Source of the DNA: Chakrabartia godavariana
GTDB taxonomy: Bacteria; Pseudomonadota; Alphaproteobacteria; Sphingomonadales; Sphingomonadaceae
NCBI GenBank assembly: GCA_005518185.1
Contig: RKSN01000002.1
Coordinates: 434,001 to 498,000 of the forward strand
Direction: 5' to 3'
Length of the DNA: 64,000 nucleotides
Below the pieces are notes generated by a model. It was given only the letters and a program-made list of their open reading frames with translations. It did not search any database and was not told where the DNA came from. The translations under genes and the position numbers were made by a program. Shown one piece after another: positions 32,138 through 41,558 of the stretch (within the stretch, counting starts at the first letter, position 1; every line of letters starts with the position of its first letter).

Positions 32138-32341
32138 TCATTTGATTAGCTCCCATCCATCGACCTTCAGTGCCAGCGCTAGTCGCTCAATCACATCAAC
32201 CGTGGCCGCGTAACGACACCGCTCCAGAGCGCTCACATAGGTACGGTCGATGCCACCTGCGTCAGCCAAATCCTCTTGCGACATACCTCGCTCCATTCGG
32301 GTTCGCCGCAAGTTTTCCGCAAGAGTTTGACGCAGTGACAT
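32138..32341 (-). CDS. Short XRE-family helix-turn-helix regulator
   Basis: A 67-residue protein that is almost only an XRE DNA-binding domain: NLRRTRMERGMSQEDLADAG, then IDRTYVSALERCRYAATVDVIERLALAL. Such minimal regulators are typical of islands and can control restriction-modification genes (C-protein-like). A GAGTATACTC palindrome lies 40 bp upstream of its start, in the gap shared with the divergent membrane-protein gene. Confidence 0.8.
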   Translation of the reverse strand: MSLRQTLAENLRRTRMERGMSQEDLADAGGIDRTYVSALERCRYAATVDVIERLALALKVDGWELIK

Positions 32342-32380
32342 CCTGGCGGAGGGCTGCCATCTGGCGTGTATTTAACAACG

Positions 32381-32390
32381 GAGTATACTC
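32381..32390. promoter_or_regulatory. Candidate operator palindrome
   Basis: GAGTATACTC is a perfect 10-bp palindrome in the divergent gap between the XRE regulator and the membrane-protein gene. It is a plausible autoregulatory site. Confidence 0.4.
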
Positions 32391-32445
32391 TACATTAAGC
32401 TTGCGCATATCGCGTTGAGGGCAAGTAGGTGCGGAAGGGGACGTA

Positions 32446-32763
32446 ATGGGATTGGTCGATGTAGCACTATTAGCGAGTGGCGGCGTCATTCTGGCGGGCA
32501 TCGCATATCCAGCTTACGCACGCTCCCAAGCAGGTTGGAAGATTGGAGCTTGGTCGAGCAGCGCCGGAATTAGCGTTTGGTTTGGGCTCGGTGCTTTGGC
32601 CTATCTGGCGGGCATGTGGTCACTATACGGCTGGATTGGCGCATTGCTCGCAATCCCTCTCGCGTTTCTAACAGGGCTTGTCCTCATGCTCGTTGTCCGT
32701 CGCCATGTGCAACTTCTTGCGCTGGTCGGCCCCATCTTAGCGAACATCTGGTTCGTGACCTGA
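32446..32763 (+). CDS. Small membrane protein of unknown function
   Basis: A 105-residue protein with three or four hydrophobic segments (about 4-22, 40-58, 62-82 and 90-103) and little else. The ATG has GAAGGGGA ahead of it, supporting a real gene. It is divergent from the XRE regulator with a palindrome between them. No family recognised. Confidence 0.6.
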   Translation: MGLVDVALLASGGVILAGIAYPAYARSQAGWKIGAWSSSAGISVWFGLGALAYLAGMWSLYGWIGALLAIPLAFLTGLVLMLVVRRHVQLLALVGPILANIWFVT

Positions 32764-33091
32764 TTTGGCAATGTTTCGCAAAAATGGATCGGCGCGGACG
32801 CGATACTACGAGCAGACACCAAACCCACAATAGGAAGTCGCCGAAAAAAAGGCGCAAATCCATGGAAGGGCGCGATGCATGACCGCGCCGCAAACCTCGT
32901 GAGCGAACGCCGTCCTCACCCAAGATTGGTTAATGAAAATCGGCCTGTGGCGACGGATCGCTAAACGGCGTATCTAGTTGTGCGATCGAATGCCGTCGAC
33001 TTGGGAAGTCCTGCAAGAAGGGCTCGCGATGGCCCATCTTCAATTGGTCTCCTCGAGTTGGCTCTGAGCGGGCGCGACCTGAAGGTCGCGA
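32764..33091. other. Gene-free stretch between small membrane protein and HTH protein
   Basis: About 330 bases with AT-rich patches (for example GAAAAAAAGG). No convincing gene, terminator or repeat seen. Confidence 0.4.
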
Positions 33092-33766
33092 TCATGCTCG
33101 GGAGCAAGTTTCCCCCACCCCCATGGTAACTGTATGTGTATTGGATTCCCGAACAATGGCTGGCGACACATTTCCGCCATTTTCGGGATTTGCGGTATTG
33201 GATTCCAGTACCGCTATGACCGGATTTTCTTCAAACGAGGCGGTCAGCGTATTGGAATCCAATACCGGCATTCTGTTTTTCTCCTTCTCCTGACGGTACC
33301 GCGACAGCGCCTCTTTGCCTGCCTCTGCACGCTTCTGGGCTCGCGGGCTCGTTGGGACGGCTTTGAGATAGTCGTGCGTAGCGGCCATGCTTGCACCAGG
33401 CACCGACTCGAACGTGAGGCGCCAGCAACGAGCACGCGACGTATCAGCGGCCTTCACCTCGAAATGGGCATCCGCTGTGCACACGATGAAGCCCATCTCC
33501 TGCAATTCGTCAAAGGCATTGCTCGCGGCGGTGAGATCCACGACGCCCATCAATGCAGCGCCGTCACGAACGGACAGCCAAAGTGCGCCATTGTTTTTCC
33601 CTTTGTGCCTGCGGATCAGCTCAAAGAGCAACGAGCGGGCATTCGGCGATAGCGAGCGATATGCCTCCGAATCCATCACACGGTGCTCGAGCTTGACGTA
33701 TGGGAGGTACTCGTTGCGACCAGTCTGGTTCGGCTTGTTCTTCGCTGATTTCTTTCGACCACCCAT
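33092..33766 (-). CDS. Mobile-element DNA-binding/replication-type protein (tentative)
   Basis: A 224-residue protein with a basic N-terminus (MGGRKKSAKNKPNQTGRNEY) and a probable winged-helix region (YRSLSPNARSLLFELIRRHKG; VDLTAASNAFDELQEMGFIVC). Similar proteins accompany AlpA-type regulators on integrative elements and may act in replication or control. The C-terminus is low-complexity and repeats an SNT motif (LDSNT, LESNT, RESNT). AGGAGG precedes the ATG at 33766. The function is not established. Confidence 0.6.
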   Translation of the reverse strand: MGGRKKSAKNKPNQTGRNEYLPYVKLEHRVMDSEAYRSLSPNARSLLFELIRRHKGKNNGALWLSVRDGAALMGVVDLTAASNAFDELQEMGFIVCTADAHFEVKAADTSRARCWRLTFESVPGASMAATHDYLKAVPTSPRAQKRAEAGKEALSRYRQEKEKNRMPVLDSNTLTASFEENPVIAVLESNTANPENGGNVSPAIVRESNTHTVTMGVGETCSRA

Positions 33767-33927
33767 GCGGCCTCCTGTCGTCGCTTTGCGCGCCAGAACC
33801 GACATAAGCAGTCGTAAGGCGCGCTTGCGGGCGAATGAATTGAGGGTTAGGTTAGTCGCGGAATGGGCCGCCACAGCTATTCCGCGACACCCCGCCTTTG
33901 TGCGGGGTTTCGCTTATGGGGCCCACG

Positions 33928-34110
33928 TCACTGTGCGCCCGAGAGCAGCTCTTCGAGGCTGTCGGCCGGGATCAGCGTGCGGCCGCACACCTTCACGGCA
34001 CGCAGGCGGCCCGCAGCAATATGGTTGAAAATTGTTGTCTTCCCGAGGCTCGTGGCCTCGCAGGCCTCACGGATGCTGTAGGCAAGTTTGACAGGGTCTG
34101 ATCGGGTCAT
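33928..34110 (-). CDS. AlpA/excisionase-type helix-turn-helix protein
   Basis: A 60-residue MerR/AlpA-like DNA-binding protein (YSIREACEATSLGKTTIFNHIAAGRLRAVKV; LIPADSLEELL). These proteins regulate or assist integrase action on P4-like elements, consistent with the tyrosine integrase 8 kb away. ATG 34110 chosen; a GTG at 34140 is possible. Confidence 0.82.
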   Translation of the reverse strand: MTRSDPVKLAYSIREACEATSLGKTTIFNHIAAGRLRAVKVCGRTLIPADSLEELLSGAQ

Positions 34111-34491
34111 TTTCGGCTTGCTCCGTTCTAAAACGGGCAACCATTTATACCATTGTGCGCAAGCGTCAAAAACGTAGATATATCAGTGTTTTAATCGGCG
34201 CTCTTTGATCTATGGACAGTCATTCGACCGACACCAAGTGACACCGGTCACCCCATAGAGTCCCGGTGCAAGTTATGACGCGAAGAATGCGCGAAAAATT
34301 TCAGATTTACCCTACGCAATCGGCCAACTAGTGGGCCGAACCGTCCCAAGCATCTCGCTTGATGCTTCATGCTCCTACACTGAAGGTACTGGCTAAGCGT
34401 TGGGCGGCTCCCGAACAATATTGTTCCATTTAGACCCATTATTCAAATCATTTTGATTGCATCGATACTGTTCGCTTTGCATATCCGCGTC
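34111..34491. other. AT-rich gene-free stretch before hsdR
   Basis: About 380 bases, visibly lower in GC than its surroundings (for example TAGATATATCAGTGTTTTAA). It probably holds the promoters of the alpA-like gene and the hsd operon, but no box can be assigned with confidence. Confidence 0.45.
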
Positions 34492-37212
34492 ATGGCGACG
34501 CCGGAGCAAAAGGCCCGAGAACTGATCGACGCGCAGCTGGCGGCGGCAGGCTGGGTTGTTCAGGATCGCGAGGAAATGAGCCTCGGCGCGGGTTTGGGTG
34601 TTGCGGTCCGTGAATATCCGCTGGCGACCGGACCGTGTGATTACCTGCTTTTCGTCGACCGGAAGGCCTGCGGCGTCATTGAAGCCAAGCCCGAAGGTGT
34701 GACCCTTTCAGGCGTCGCCGAGCAGGCCAGCCGGTATCAGCACCAGTTGCCCAGCCATTTGGCAGCCTGGGGTGACCCGCTGCGCTTCGACTATGAAGCA
34801 AGTGCCTCTGAAATCCTCTTCAGCGACCGTCAGGACGCCGATCAGCGCTCGCGCTACCTCTTTAGCTTCCACCGGCCGGATACGCTCCACGAGTGGCTTA
34901 AAACGGAATCCTCGTTGCGAACGCGCCTTGGGTCCATGCCGCCGCTCAACGTGGACGGCCTGCGTGACTGCCAGATCGAGGCCATCACTGCGCTTGAGAA
35001 GTCCCTGGCAGAGGGAAAGCCGCGCGCGCTCGTGCAGATGACGATGGGCGCGGGGAAGACGTTCACCGCAGCCACCCAAGCCTATCGCCTGCTCGCCCAT
35101 GGCGGCGCAAAGCGCATCCTCTTCCTTGTCGACCGCAACAACCTCGGACGGCAAACGCTCAAGGAGTTTCAGGCCTATCGCCCGCCGGGAACAGGGCGCC
35201 TCTTTACGGAGCTCTACAACGCCCAGCGGCTCGGTCCGCACGGTCTCGACCCCAACGCATCAGTCGTGATCTCCACGATCCAGCGTGTTTACGCGCAACT
35301 CTGCGAGGAAGAGCTGTCGGAGGAAGAAGAGGAAGGCAGCGGCTATGAGGCGGAGGGCGCCCCGGCTAGGCAGGTTGCCTACAACCCTGCCATGCCGCCC
35401 GAGACGTTCGACTTCGTCATCGTCGATGAATGTCACCGGTCGATCTACGGCAACTGGCGGCAGGTGCTCGAATATTTCGATGCCTTCACCATCGGGCTGA
35501 CGGCCACGCCCTCGGTCCACACGCTCGGCTATTTCCAGAAGAACCTTGTCGCCGAATACCCCTATGAACGCTCGGTGATCGACGGGGTCAATGTGCCCTT
35601 CGAGGTTTTCCGCATTCGCACGGAAATCGGTGAGAAAGGCGGCAAGATCGACGCCGGCTTCGCCGTGCCCAAGCGGGATCGCCACACACGGCGGCAGCGC
35701 TATGAGGAGCTGTCGGAAGACCTCATCTACACACCGACAGAGCTCGACCGCTCGGTCATCGCGCCGAACCAGATCCGGCTCATCCTCGAAACCTATCGGG
35801 ACACCCTGCCCACCACGCTGTTCCCCGGCCGGACTGAGGTGCCCAAGACCCTCATCTTCGCCAAGGACGATCACCACGCGGAGGAGATCGTCCACATCGC
35901 CCGCGAAGTGTTCGGCAAGGGCAACGCGTTCGCCAAGAAGATCACCTATGCGGCGGACGACCCGGAAAAGCTCATCGCGGAGTTCCGGAACAGCTACAAC
36001 CCGCGCATTGCCGTGACGGTCGACATGATCGCGACCGGCACCGACATCAAGCCGGTCGAGGCGCTGATCTTCCTGCGTGACGTCCGCTCATCGCTCTACT
36101 TCGAGCAGATGAAGGGGCGCGGCGTCCGCACGATCAACGACGCCGACCTGAAAATGGTGACGCCCGATGCGGAGAAGAAGGAACGCTTCATCCTGATCGA
36201 CGCCGTCGGCGTGACGGAGAGCATCAAGCAGGTCGCAAAGCCGCTGGAGCGCAAGCGTGATGTCAGCTTTGAAAAGCTGCTCGAACATGTCGCAAGTGGC
36301 CGCAGTGATCCCGAGCTTGTCTCCTCCCTCGCCGGCCGGCTGGCGGCGCTGGCCAAGAAGCTCGCCCCGCAGGATCTGGAAGAGATTGAGGCGGCGTCCG
36401 GCGGCCATTCCCTCCATGACATCGCCAGCCAGCTTCTCGACAGCATCGACAATGACAAGGTGGCGGAAGCAACGCCCCCGCCCGTCACGGAAGCCGCTCT
36501 CGACAGGACCGGGCAGCACATGAGGGAAACGGCGCTGCGTGTGCTGGCCGACGCGCCGAAACTGCGCCGCGTGCTGGTCGATCTGAAGAAGCAGTCCGAG
36601 GTCTATATCGACGAATTCACGCGCGATGCCGTGATCTCGACCGGCTTTGACGAGAAAGCCGCGCGGGAGACGGTCGCGAGGTTCAGCGACTTCCTCGACC
36701 AGCATCAGGATGAGCTGACGGCGCTGACGATCCTCTATGGCAAGCCCGCCCGCAATCAGAAGCTCACCTATGGCAGCATAGAAGAGCTTCGCAGCGCGCT
36801 GGCCAAGCCGCCCTGGCTTCTGGAACCCGTGTCGATTTGGGCGGCCTATAAACGCCTCTCAGAGGGAAAGATTACGGCCAACCCCACGAGGGTTCTGACC
36901 GACATCGTCGCCCTCGTGCGCTACGCCCTAGGGCAGCGCGAAACGCTCCAGCCCATGTCGGCGGACATGGCCGGCCGCTTCAACCTCTGGCTGGGACGCG
37001 AAAAGACTGCCGGCCGCGCCTATTCCATGGATCAGCTCGGCTGGCTGGAAGCGATCCGTGACCACCTCGCTGCCAATATCGACCTGTCTTTACGCGATCT
37101 TCAGGAACAGCCGGGCTTTGTCGAACGCGGCGGCGTCATCGCCGCGCGGCGGGCATTCGGGGATCGGCTGAACACGATCATTGAAGAGCTGCCGGAAGCG
37201 CTGGTGGCATGA
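34492..37212 (+). CDS. hsdR: Type I restriction enzyme R subunit
   Basis: A 906-residue restriction/translocation subunit. An N-terminal nuclease domain has the D...EAK pattern (GPCDYLLFVDRKACGVIEAKPEG split over strands). The SF2 motor has Walker A TMGAGKTF near residue 182, DECHR near 312 and a helicase C domain (MIATGTDIKPVEALIFLRD; GRGVRT). The C-terminal region is EcoEI-R-like (FLDQHQDELTALTILY). ATG 34492 is chosen over an upstream TTG. The stop is followed closely by hsdS. Confidence 0.95.
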   Translation: MATPEQKARELIDAQLAAAGWVVQDREEMSLGAGLGVAVREYPLATGPCDYLLFVDRKACGVIEAKPEGVTLSGVAEQASRYQHQLPSHLAAWGDPLRFDYEASASEILFSDRQDADQRSRYLFSFHRPDTLHEWLKTESSLRTRLGSMPPLNVDGLRDCQIEAITALEKSLAEGKPRALVQMTMGAGKTFTAATQAYRLLAHGGAKRILFLVDRNNLGRQTLKEFQAYRPPGTGRLFTELYNAQRLGPHGLDPNASVVISTIQRVYAQLCEEELSEEEEEGSGYEAEGAPARQVAYNPAMPPETFDFVIVDECHRSIYGNWRQVLEYFDAFTIGLTATPSVHTLGYFQKNLVAEYPYERSVIDGVNVPFEVFRIRTEIGEKGGKIDAGFAVPKRDRHTRRQRYEELSEDLIYTPTELDRSVIAPNQIRLILETYRDTLPTTLFPGRTEVPKTLIFAKDDHHAEEIVHIAREVFGKGNAFAKKITYAADDPEKLIAEFRNSYNPRIAVTVDMIATGTDIKPVEALIFLRDVRSSLYFEQMKGRGVRTINDADLKMVTPDAEKKERFILIDAVGVTESIKQVAKPLERKRDVSFEKLLEHVASGRSDPELVSSLAGRLAALAKKLAPQDLEEIEAASGGHSLHDIASQLLDSIDNDKVAEATPPPVTEAALDRTGQHMRETALRVLADAPKLRRVLVDLKKQSEVYIDEFTRDAVISTGFDEKAARETVARFSDFLDQHQDELTALTILYGKPARNQKLTYGSIEELRSALAKPPWLLEPVSIWAAYKRLSEGKITANPTRVLTDIVALVRYALGQRETLQPMSADMAGRFNLWLGREKTAGRAYSMDQLGWLEAIRDHLAANIDLSLRDLQEQPGFVERGGVIAARRAFGDRLNTIIEELPEALVA

Positions 37213-37233
37213 TGTTGGGTATTGGGGGTTAAG

Positions 37234-38646
37234 TTGGCACGGGGGCGGAAAGAAGCGGCGGTTGAAGCCGGACCGGTCGAAGGGCCATGGGACTTGCCGG
37301 AGGGCTGGCGCTGGGCGCGGCTGGGCGGCCTGGCCGACTTCATAAACGGAGCAGCCTTTAAGCCGGCAGATTGGCACGGAGAAGGAACGCCAATCATACG
37401 CATCCAAAATCTGACCAATCCAGAAAAGGCCCCTAATCTGACGCGTCGAGTGCTCCCAGCGAAGTATGTTGTCGAAGCTGGCGATATCCTCCTGAGTTGG
37501 TCGGCGACACTCGATGTTTTCGAATGGCGTGGGCGGACCGCTTGGCTCAACCAACACATTTTCAAGATCGCCGACATTCGAGACGATATCGATAAGCGCT
37601 ACTTTCGGTTCTTGCTCAAGAATGAGGTCGAGGCACTCAAGCGCAGCGAGCACCTCCATGGCTCAACCATGATGCACATCAACCGAGGGCCCTTTATGGC
37701 GCATCCGGTTCCGGTGCCGCCTCTGAGCATGCAAAAGTTAATTGCCGCCCGCATCGACGCCTTGTTCGCCGAGATCGACGAAGGCGAAGCGGCGCTGGCC
37801 GAGGCGCGGGCGGGTGTGGAGACCTATCGCAAGGCGCTGCTCAAGGCAGCGGTCACCGGCGAGCTGACCGCCGACTGGCGCCGCGACAACCCGCCACAGG
37901 AAACCGGCGAACAGCTCCTAGCCCGCATCCTCGCCGACCGCCGCGCCCGCTGGCACGCCGACCCCAAAAATGCGCGGAAGAAATATGTCGAGCCGACCGG
38001 GCCGAATACGGACGGCCTGCCGGAACTGCCCGAGGGGTGGACGTGGGCAAATCTCGACCAGCTTTCGACTCACGAAGTTCGTAACGGATTGAGCGTGAGG
38101 GATGTGTCCGAACCCACCGAGGTTCGCGCTTTGCGCCTGAGCGCGCTGTCGGGGAGCGAGGTGGACTGGTCCGTGTTCCGGTACCTGCCTCGGACACTGG
38201 CATCTGTTCAAGGCTATCTCCTTCAGGACGGGGATATGCTCGTCAGCCGTGCGAACGGCTCACCAGAATTGGTTGGAAAGGCTTCTCTTTGCGTTGCACC
38301 GGCAACAGATATCATCTTCCCCGACACTGCGATCCGCTACCGCCTGCTGGGAGGGCCGGACCTACGTCAATGGATCGTGCGTGTCTGGAACAGCCTGCTG
38401 GTACGACATCAAATTGGTAAATTGGCCAAGACGACTGCCGGTATTCTCAAGGTTTCGCAGAGCGACATTAGCCGCATAGCCGTGCCAATACCTTCAGAAA
38501 TGGAAATGTGCTCGGCAAGTCGATTGGTCGGAGAGGGGCTGTCCATGGCAGCGCATGACGATTTGATGCACCAGATCGGTGGTTCAGCCTGCTCCCTCCG
38601 CCATTCCATCCTCGCTGCCGCCTTCAGGGGAGAGCTTGCCGCATGA
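37234..38646 (+). CDS. hsdS: Type I restriction enzyme specificity subunit
   Basis: A 470-residue HsdS with two target-recognition domains: the first starts at LPEGWRWARLGGLADFINGA, the second at LPEGWTWANLDQLSTHEVRNG. Conserved helical spacers lie between and at the end (IAARIDALFAEIDEGEAALAEA; SILAAAFRGELAA). The recognition sequence cannot be read off. TTG 37234 behind GGGGG is the preferred start; a TTG four codons earlier is possible. It overlaps the HEPN gene by 4 bp. Confidence 0.93.
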   Translation: MARGRKEAAVEAGPVEGPWDLPEGWRWARLGGLADFINGAAFKPADWHGEGTPIIRIQNLTNPEKAPNLTRRVLPAKYVVEAGDILLSWSATLDVFEWRGRTAWLNQHIFKIADIRDDIDKRYFRFLLKNEVEALKRSEHLHGSTMMHINRGPFMAHPVPVPPLSMQKLIAARIDALFAEIDEGEAALAEARAGVETYRKALLKAAVTGELTADWRRDNPPQETGEQLLARILADRRARWHADPKNARKKYVEPTGPNTDGLPELPEGWTWANLDQLSTHEVRNGLSVRDVSEPTEVRALRLSALSGSEVDWSVFRYLPRTLASVQGYLLQDGDMLVSRANGSPELVGKASLCVAPATDIIFPDTAIRYRLLGGPDLRQWIVRVWNSLLVRHQIGKLAKTTAGILKVSQSDISRIAVPIPSEMEMCSASRLVGEGLSMAAHDDLMHQIGGSACSLRHSILAAAFRGELAA

Positions 38647-39242
38647 ACCAGCCATTCAAATGTCTCGAAGCACTGGAAAAAAACCTTGCCGATGTAGGGG
38701 AGCTGATAGCGGCCCACGAGGCTCTGACGGGCGGAGGAAGGGGGCGACCTGCCCAGGGAATGGGCAAGGCCGTTTCCCGCGCGGCAATCGTTATGCTGTG
38801 CGCGTCGCTAGAGGCGTTTGTGGAAGACCAATTTGAGGAAGGAGCCGCGATTTTCTACGATAGGTCCGAAGCGCAGCTCAAACCCATGTTCGAACAGACG
38901 AGCAAGAAGCTAAATCACCCCGGGAAGAAGGAGGTGACAAAGCTTTATTCGCACATCGGCATTTTGGACCTTTTCGCGCTGATCCGCTGGAGAAATATGG
39001 CCAACAAGACTGTGTTGGCCCGCTATGAAGAGTTGGTCGCTCTTAGGGGACGCATTGCGCATGGCCGAAAGCCGAATGTTTCTCTCGCGACGGTCCGATC
39101 TCTCCATCAGTTCGTTCAACAGTTCGCAGTTGTCACGGAGCGGCTCGTCAGAGAGCACGTGCATAGGCACACTCAAAGAGCCCTACCTAAAAGGCGAGGA
39201 CGTCAAACAGCCGCCGTTGGGTCGAAGGTGGCGGCCGCATGA
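38643..39242 (+). CDS. HEPN-domain protein embedded in the hsd operon
   Basis: A 199-residue helical protein resembling the RiboL-PSP-HEPN/MAE_28990 type: AIVMLCASLEAFVEDQFEEG in the first helices and LRGRIAHGRKPN, an R-x4-H motif typical of catalytic HEPN ribonucleases, near residue 140. It overlaps hsdS and hsdM by 4 bp each, so it is made together with them. HEPN proteins are frequent effectors in defence systems; acting as a backup toxin when the R-M system is lost or inhibited is inference. Confidence 0.8.
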   Translation: MNQPFKCLEALEKNLADVGELIAAHEALTGGGRGRPAQGMGKAVSRAAIVMLCASLEAFVEDQFEEGAAIFYDRSEAQLKPMFEQTSKKLNHPGKKEVTKLYSHIGILDLFALIRWRNMANKTVLARYEELVALRGRIAHGRKPNVSLATVRSLHQFVQQFAVVTERLVREHVHRHTQRALPKRRGRQTAAVGSKVAAA

Positions 39243-40690
39243 ACGAACACACCCTCATTTCTAAAGTGTGGAACTATGCCCAAGTCCTGCGCGACGAAGG
39301 CATCGGCTATGGCGACTATGTCGGCCAGATCAGCTTCCTCCTGTTCCTCAAGATGGACGAGGAGCGGACCGAGTATCTCGGGGAGCCGTCCCTGATCCCG
39401 GCCGAGTACCAATGGTCAACGATCCGATCCAAGACCGGCGAGGCCCTCGACCAGCATTACAAGACGGCACTCACCGAGCTTGCCAAGCGCACCGACTTTG
39501 TCGGCACGCTGTTCCTCAAAGCCGAGAGCAAGATCAACGATCCTGCGCGGCTCCAGCGCCTTGTGAGCCTGATCGACGGCGAGACGTGGATGGGCGTGAA
39601 CGTCGACGTGAAGGGGGCGATCTACGAAGGCCTGCTTGAACGCAATGCAGGCGAGGTCAAAAGCGGCGCGGGCCAGTATTTCACCCCCCGTCCGCTCATT
39701 CAGGCAATGGTGGAGGTTGTCGATCCGGAACCGCATGAGACGGTCTGCGACCCGGCCTGCGGCACCGGTGGGTTCCTGCTCGCCGCCTATGAGCACATGA
39801 AGCGGAAGCCCGCTGCCGCAGACCGGCGGGTGGCCACGGCGCTGCGCGAAGAGAAGTTCCGCGGCTATGACATCGTGTCAGAGGTAGTGCGGCTGTGCGC
39901 CATGAACCTCTATCTGCACGGCATTGGCGGCGATAAGTCGCCCGTCGTCCCGGCCGATGCCCTCGCGAACGACAGTGGAGAACGCTTCGACATCATTCTC
40001 GCCAACCCGCCCTTTGGCAAGCGGCAGTCGTTCCGCATCGTCAATCAGGAAGGCGATATCGAGAGCGAGCGTCAGGACTATGTCCGTGAGGACTTCACGG
40101 TCACCACCTCCAACAAGCAGCTCAACTTCCTTCAGCACATCATGACCGTCCTGAAGCCCGGCGGCACGGCGGCCGTCGTCCTGCCGGATAACGTCCTGTT
40201 CGAAGGCGGCGCCGGCGAGGCCATCCGCAGACGCCTGCTGAAGGATTTCAACTTCCACATGCTCCTGCGCCTGCCCACGGGCATCTTCTACAAGCAGGGC
40301 GTGAAGGCCAACGTCCTCTTCTTCGAAAAGGTGGCCGCTGGCGAGCGGATCGCCACCGAGGAGCTGTGGGTCTACGACTTTCGCACCAACCAACGCTTCA
40401 CCTTGCGCGAAAGGCCGCTGAAGCGCGCCGACCTCGACGACTTCGTGGCCGCATACAAACCCAACCACCTGCGCCACACGCGCGAGCCGAGCGAACGCTT
40501 CCGGAAGTTCACCTACGAAGAGCTCGCCGCGCGCGACAAACTCAATCTCGACATCTTCTGGCTGAAGGACGACGGACACATCGACCCCGACAGCCTTCCT
40601 CCGCCGGATGAGGTGGCCGCCGAGATCGTCGAAAACCTCGAGGCTGCCTTGGAGCGCTTCCGCAAGGTCGCTGCGGAGTTGGCCGGGTGA
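39239..40690 (+). CDS. hsdM: Type I restriction enzyme methyltransferase subunit
   Basis: A 483-residue N6-adenine methyltransferase. The N-terminal helical domain (LISKVWNYAQVLRDEGIGYGDYVGQISFLLF in parts) precedes the methylase core with the SAM motif DPACGTGGFLLAAYEH and catalytic NPPFG. It also has AGQYFTPRPLIQAMVEV and GILLRLPTGIF-like segments (LLRLPTGIFYKQGVKANVLFF in parts) typical of HsdM. It is the last of the R-S-HEPN-M block, an unusual order for a type I operon. Confidence 0.95.
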   Translation: MNEHTLISKVWNYAQVLRDEGIGYGDYVGQISFLLFLKMDEERTEYLGEPSLIPAEYQWSTIRSKTGEALDQHYKTALTELAKRTDFVGTLFLKAESKINDPARLQRLVSLIDGETWMGVNVDVKGAIYEGLLERNAGEVKSGAGQYFTPRPLIQAMVEVVDPEPHETVCDPACGTGGFLLAAYEHMKRKPAAADRRVATALREEKFRGYDIVSEVVRLCAMNLYLHGIGGDKSPVVPADALANDSGERFDIILANPPFGKRQSFRIVNQEGDIESERQDYVREDFTVTTSNKQLNFLQHIMTVLKPGGTAAVVLPDNVLFEGGAGEAIRRRLLKDFNFHMLLRLPTGIFYKQGVKANVLFFEKVAAGERIATEELWVYDFRTNQRFTLRERPLKRADLDDFVAAYKPNHLRHTREPSERFRKFTYEELAARDKLNLDIFWLKDDGHIDPDSLPPPDEVAAEIVENLEAALERFRKVAAELAG

Positions 40691-40827
40691 AACGGGCGCC
40701 CAAGCGCGTCAGGTTCGATAGTGACAGCTTCCACCCGGGCCTCGCCCGGTCCCGCTGGCGCCACCTGCGAGCCACCATGCAAGATTTTTGCCGCAAAACC
40801 TCACTGGCCCTGCGCGGAAACTTCTAA
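40687..40827 (+). CDS. Possible 46-residue peptide coupled to hsdM (or gene remnant)
   Basis: A GTG overlapping the hsdM stop (GTGA) opens a frame to TAA at 40827, encoding a basic, Arg-rich peptide (VKRAPKRVRFDSDSFHPG...). No domain is recognised. It may be a genuine small operon member or the truncated start of a former gene. Confidence 0.35.
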   Translation: MKRAPKRVRFDSDSFHPGLARSRWRHLRATMQDFCRKTSLALRGNF

Positions 40828-41558
40828 GCCCTGCCGATGCGCTCCAGGCGCTGTGCGATCGCAATGTGGTGATCCCGCCCCTCATCGTCAGGCGCGGTGC
40901 AGGCGACCGTCCGATGCGCAGCAGCCAGGCAATCGAGCGGCGTCAATGCGCGGCGCGGGTTTGCGTTAGACCTCGAGCTCAAATCCTCGGAACCCCATGG
41001 ATTTCCATGGCAGAACGCAAATGAGAGCTGTCGGCCTGAACCATCCATTCGCAGCATGATAGACGGAAATCAGGCGCGCTCAACCTTTCGGCCACGGGTG
41101 CTCACCAGGCCGCCATCGCAGATCGAAATCGCTGATATCCAACGACGTCAAGTCCGCCTTCAACAGCGCGGGAAGGTCTGAACTTTCGACATCCTATTGC
41201 GACCCTCGCCCATGCCGTGCCAGACATTGCGAATGCCCGCTTCGATTTTGAAACCGCCACCCTCCGTGGACCAAACGGAAACGTCCTTTCCGACGTCGAT
41301 CTGGGACGACTTGCCGGAGTTTTCTCCGGCCGAGCTGGCGCGCCGGGAACGGGACGCGCTACGCTTAAAAGAGGCATTCTCCTCAATACCCTGTCACGCA
41401 GCGCGCGCAGCGGAAGACCCGGACTATTGGCGCGTGTTCTTGATGAGCGCCGTCAACATGTTCTCGGTGCCGGGCTCCGAGGTATTTTCTACTCCCACAA
41501 AAGAGCCGTCTTCAGTAGGTCCATCAGATTCAACCAAGCCAACTTGAGCACCATTATA
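40828..41558. other. Stretch between the hsd operon and the integrase with no clear gene
   Basis: About 730 bases. A plus-strand frame at 41197-41547 contains a plausible segment (IWDDLPEFSPAELARRERDA), but it lacks a supported start and overlaps other open frames. I regard the region as probable remnants. Confidence 0.4.
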
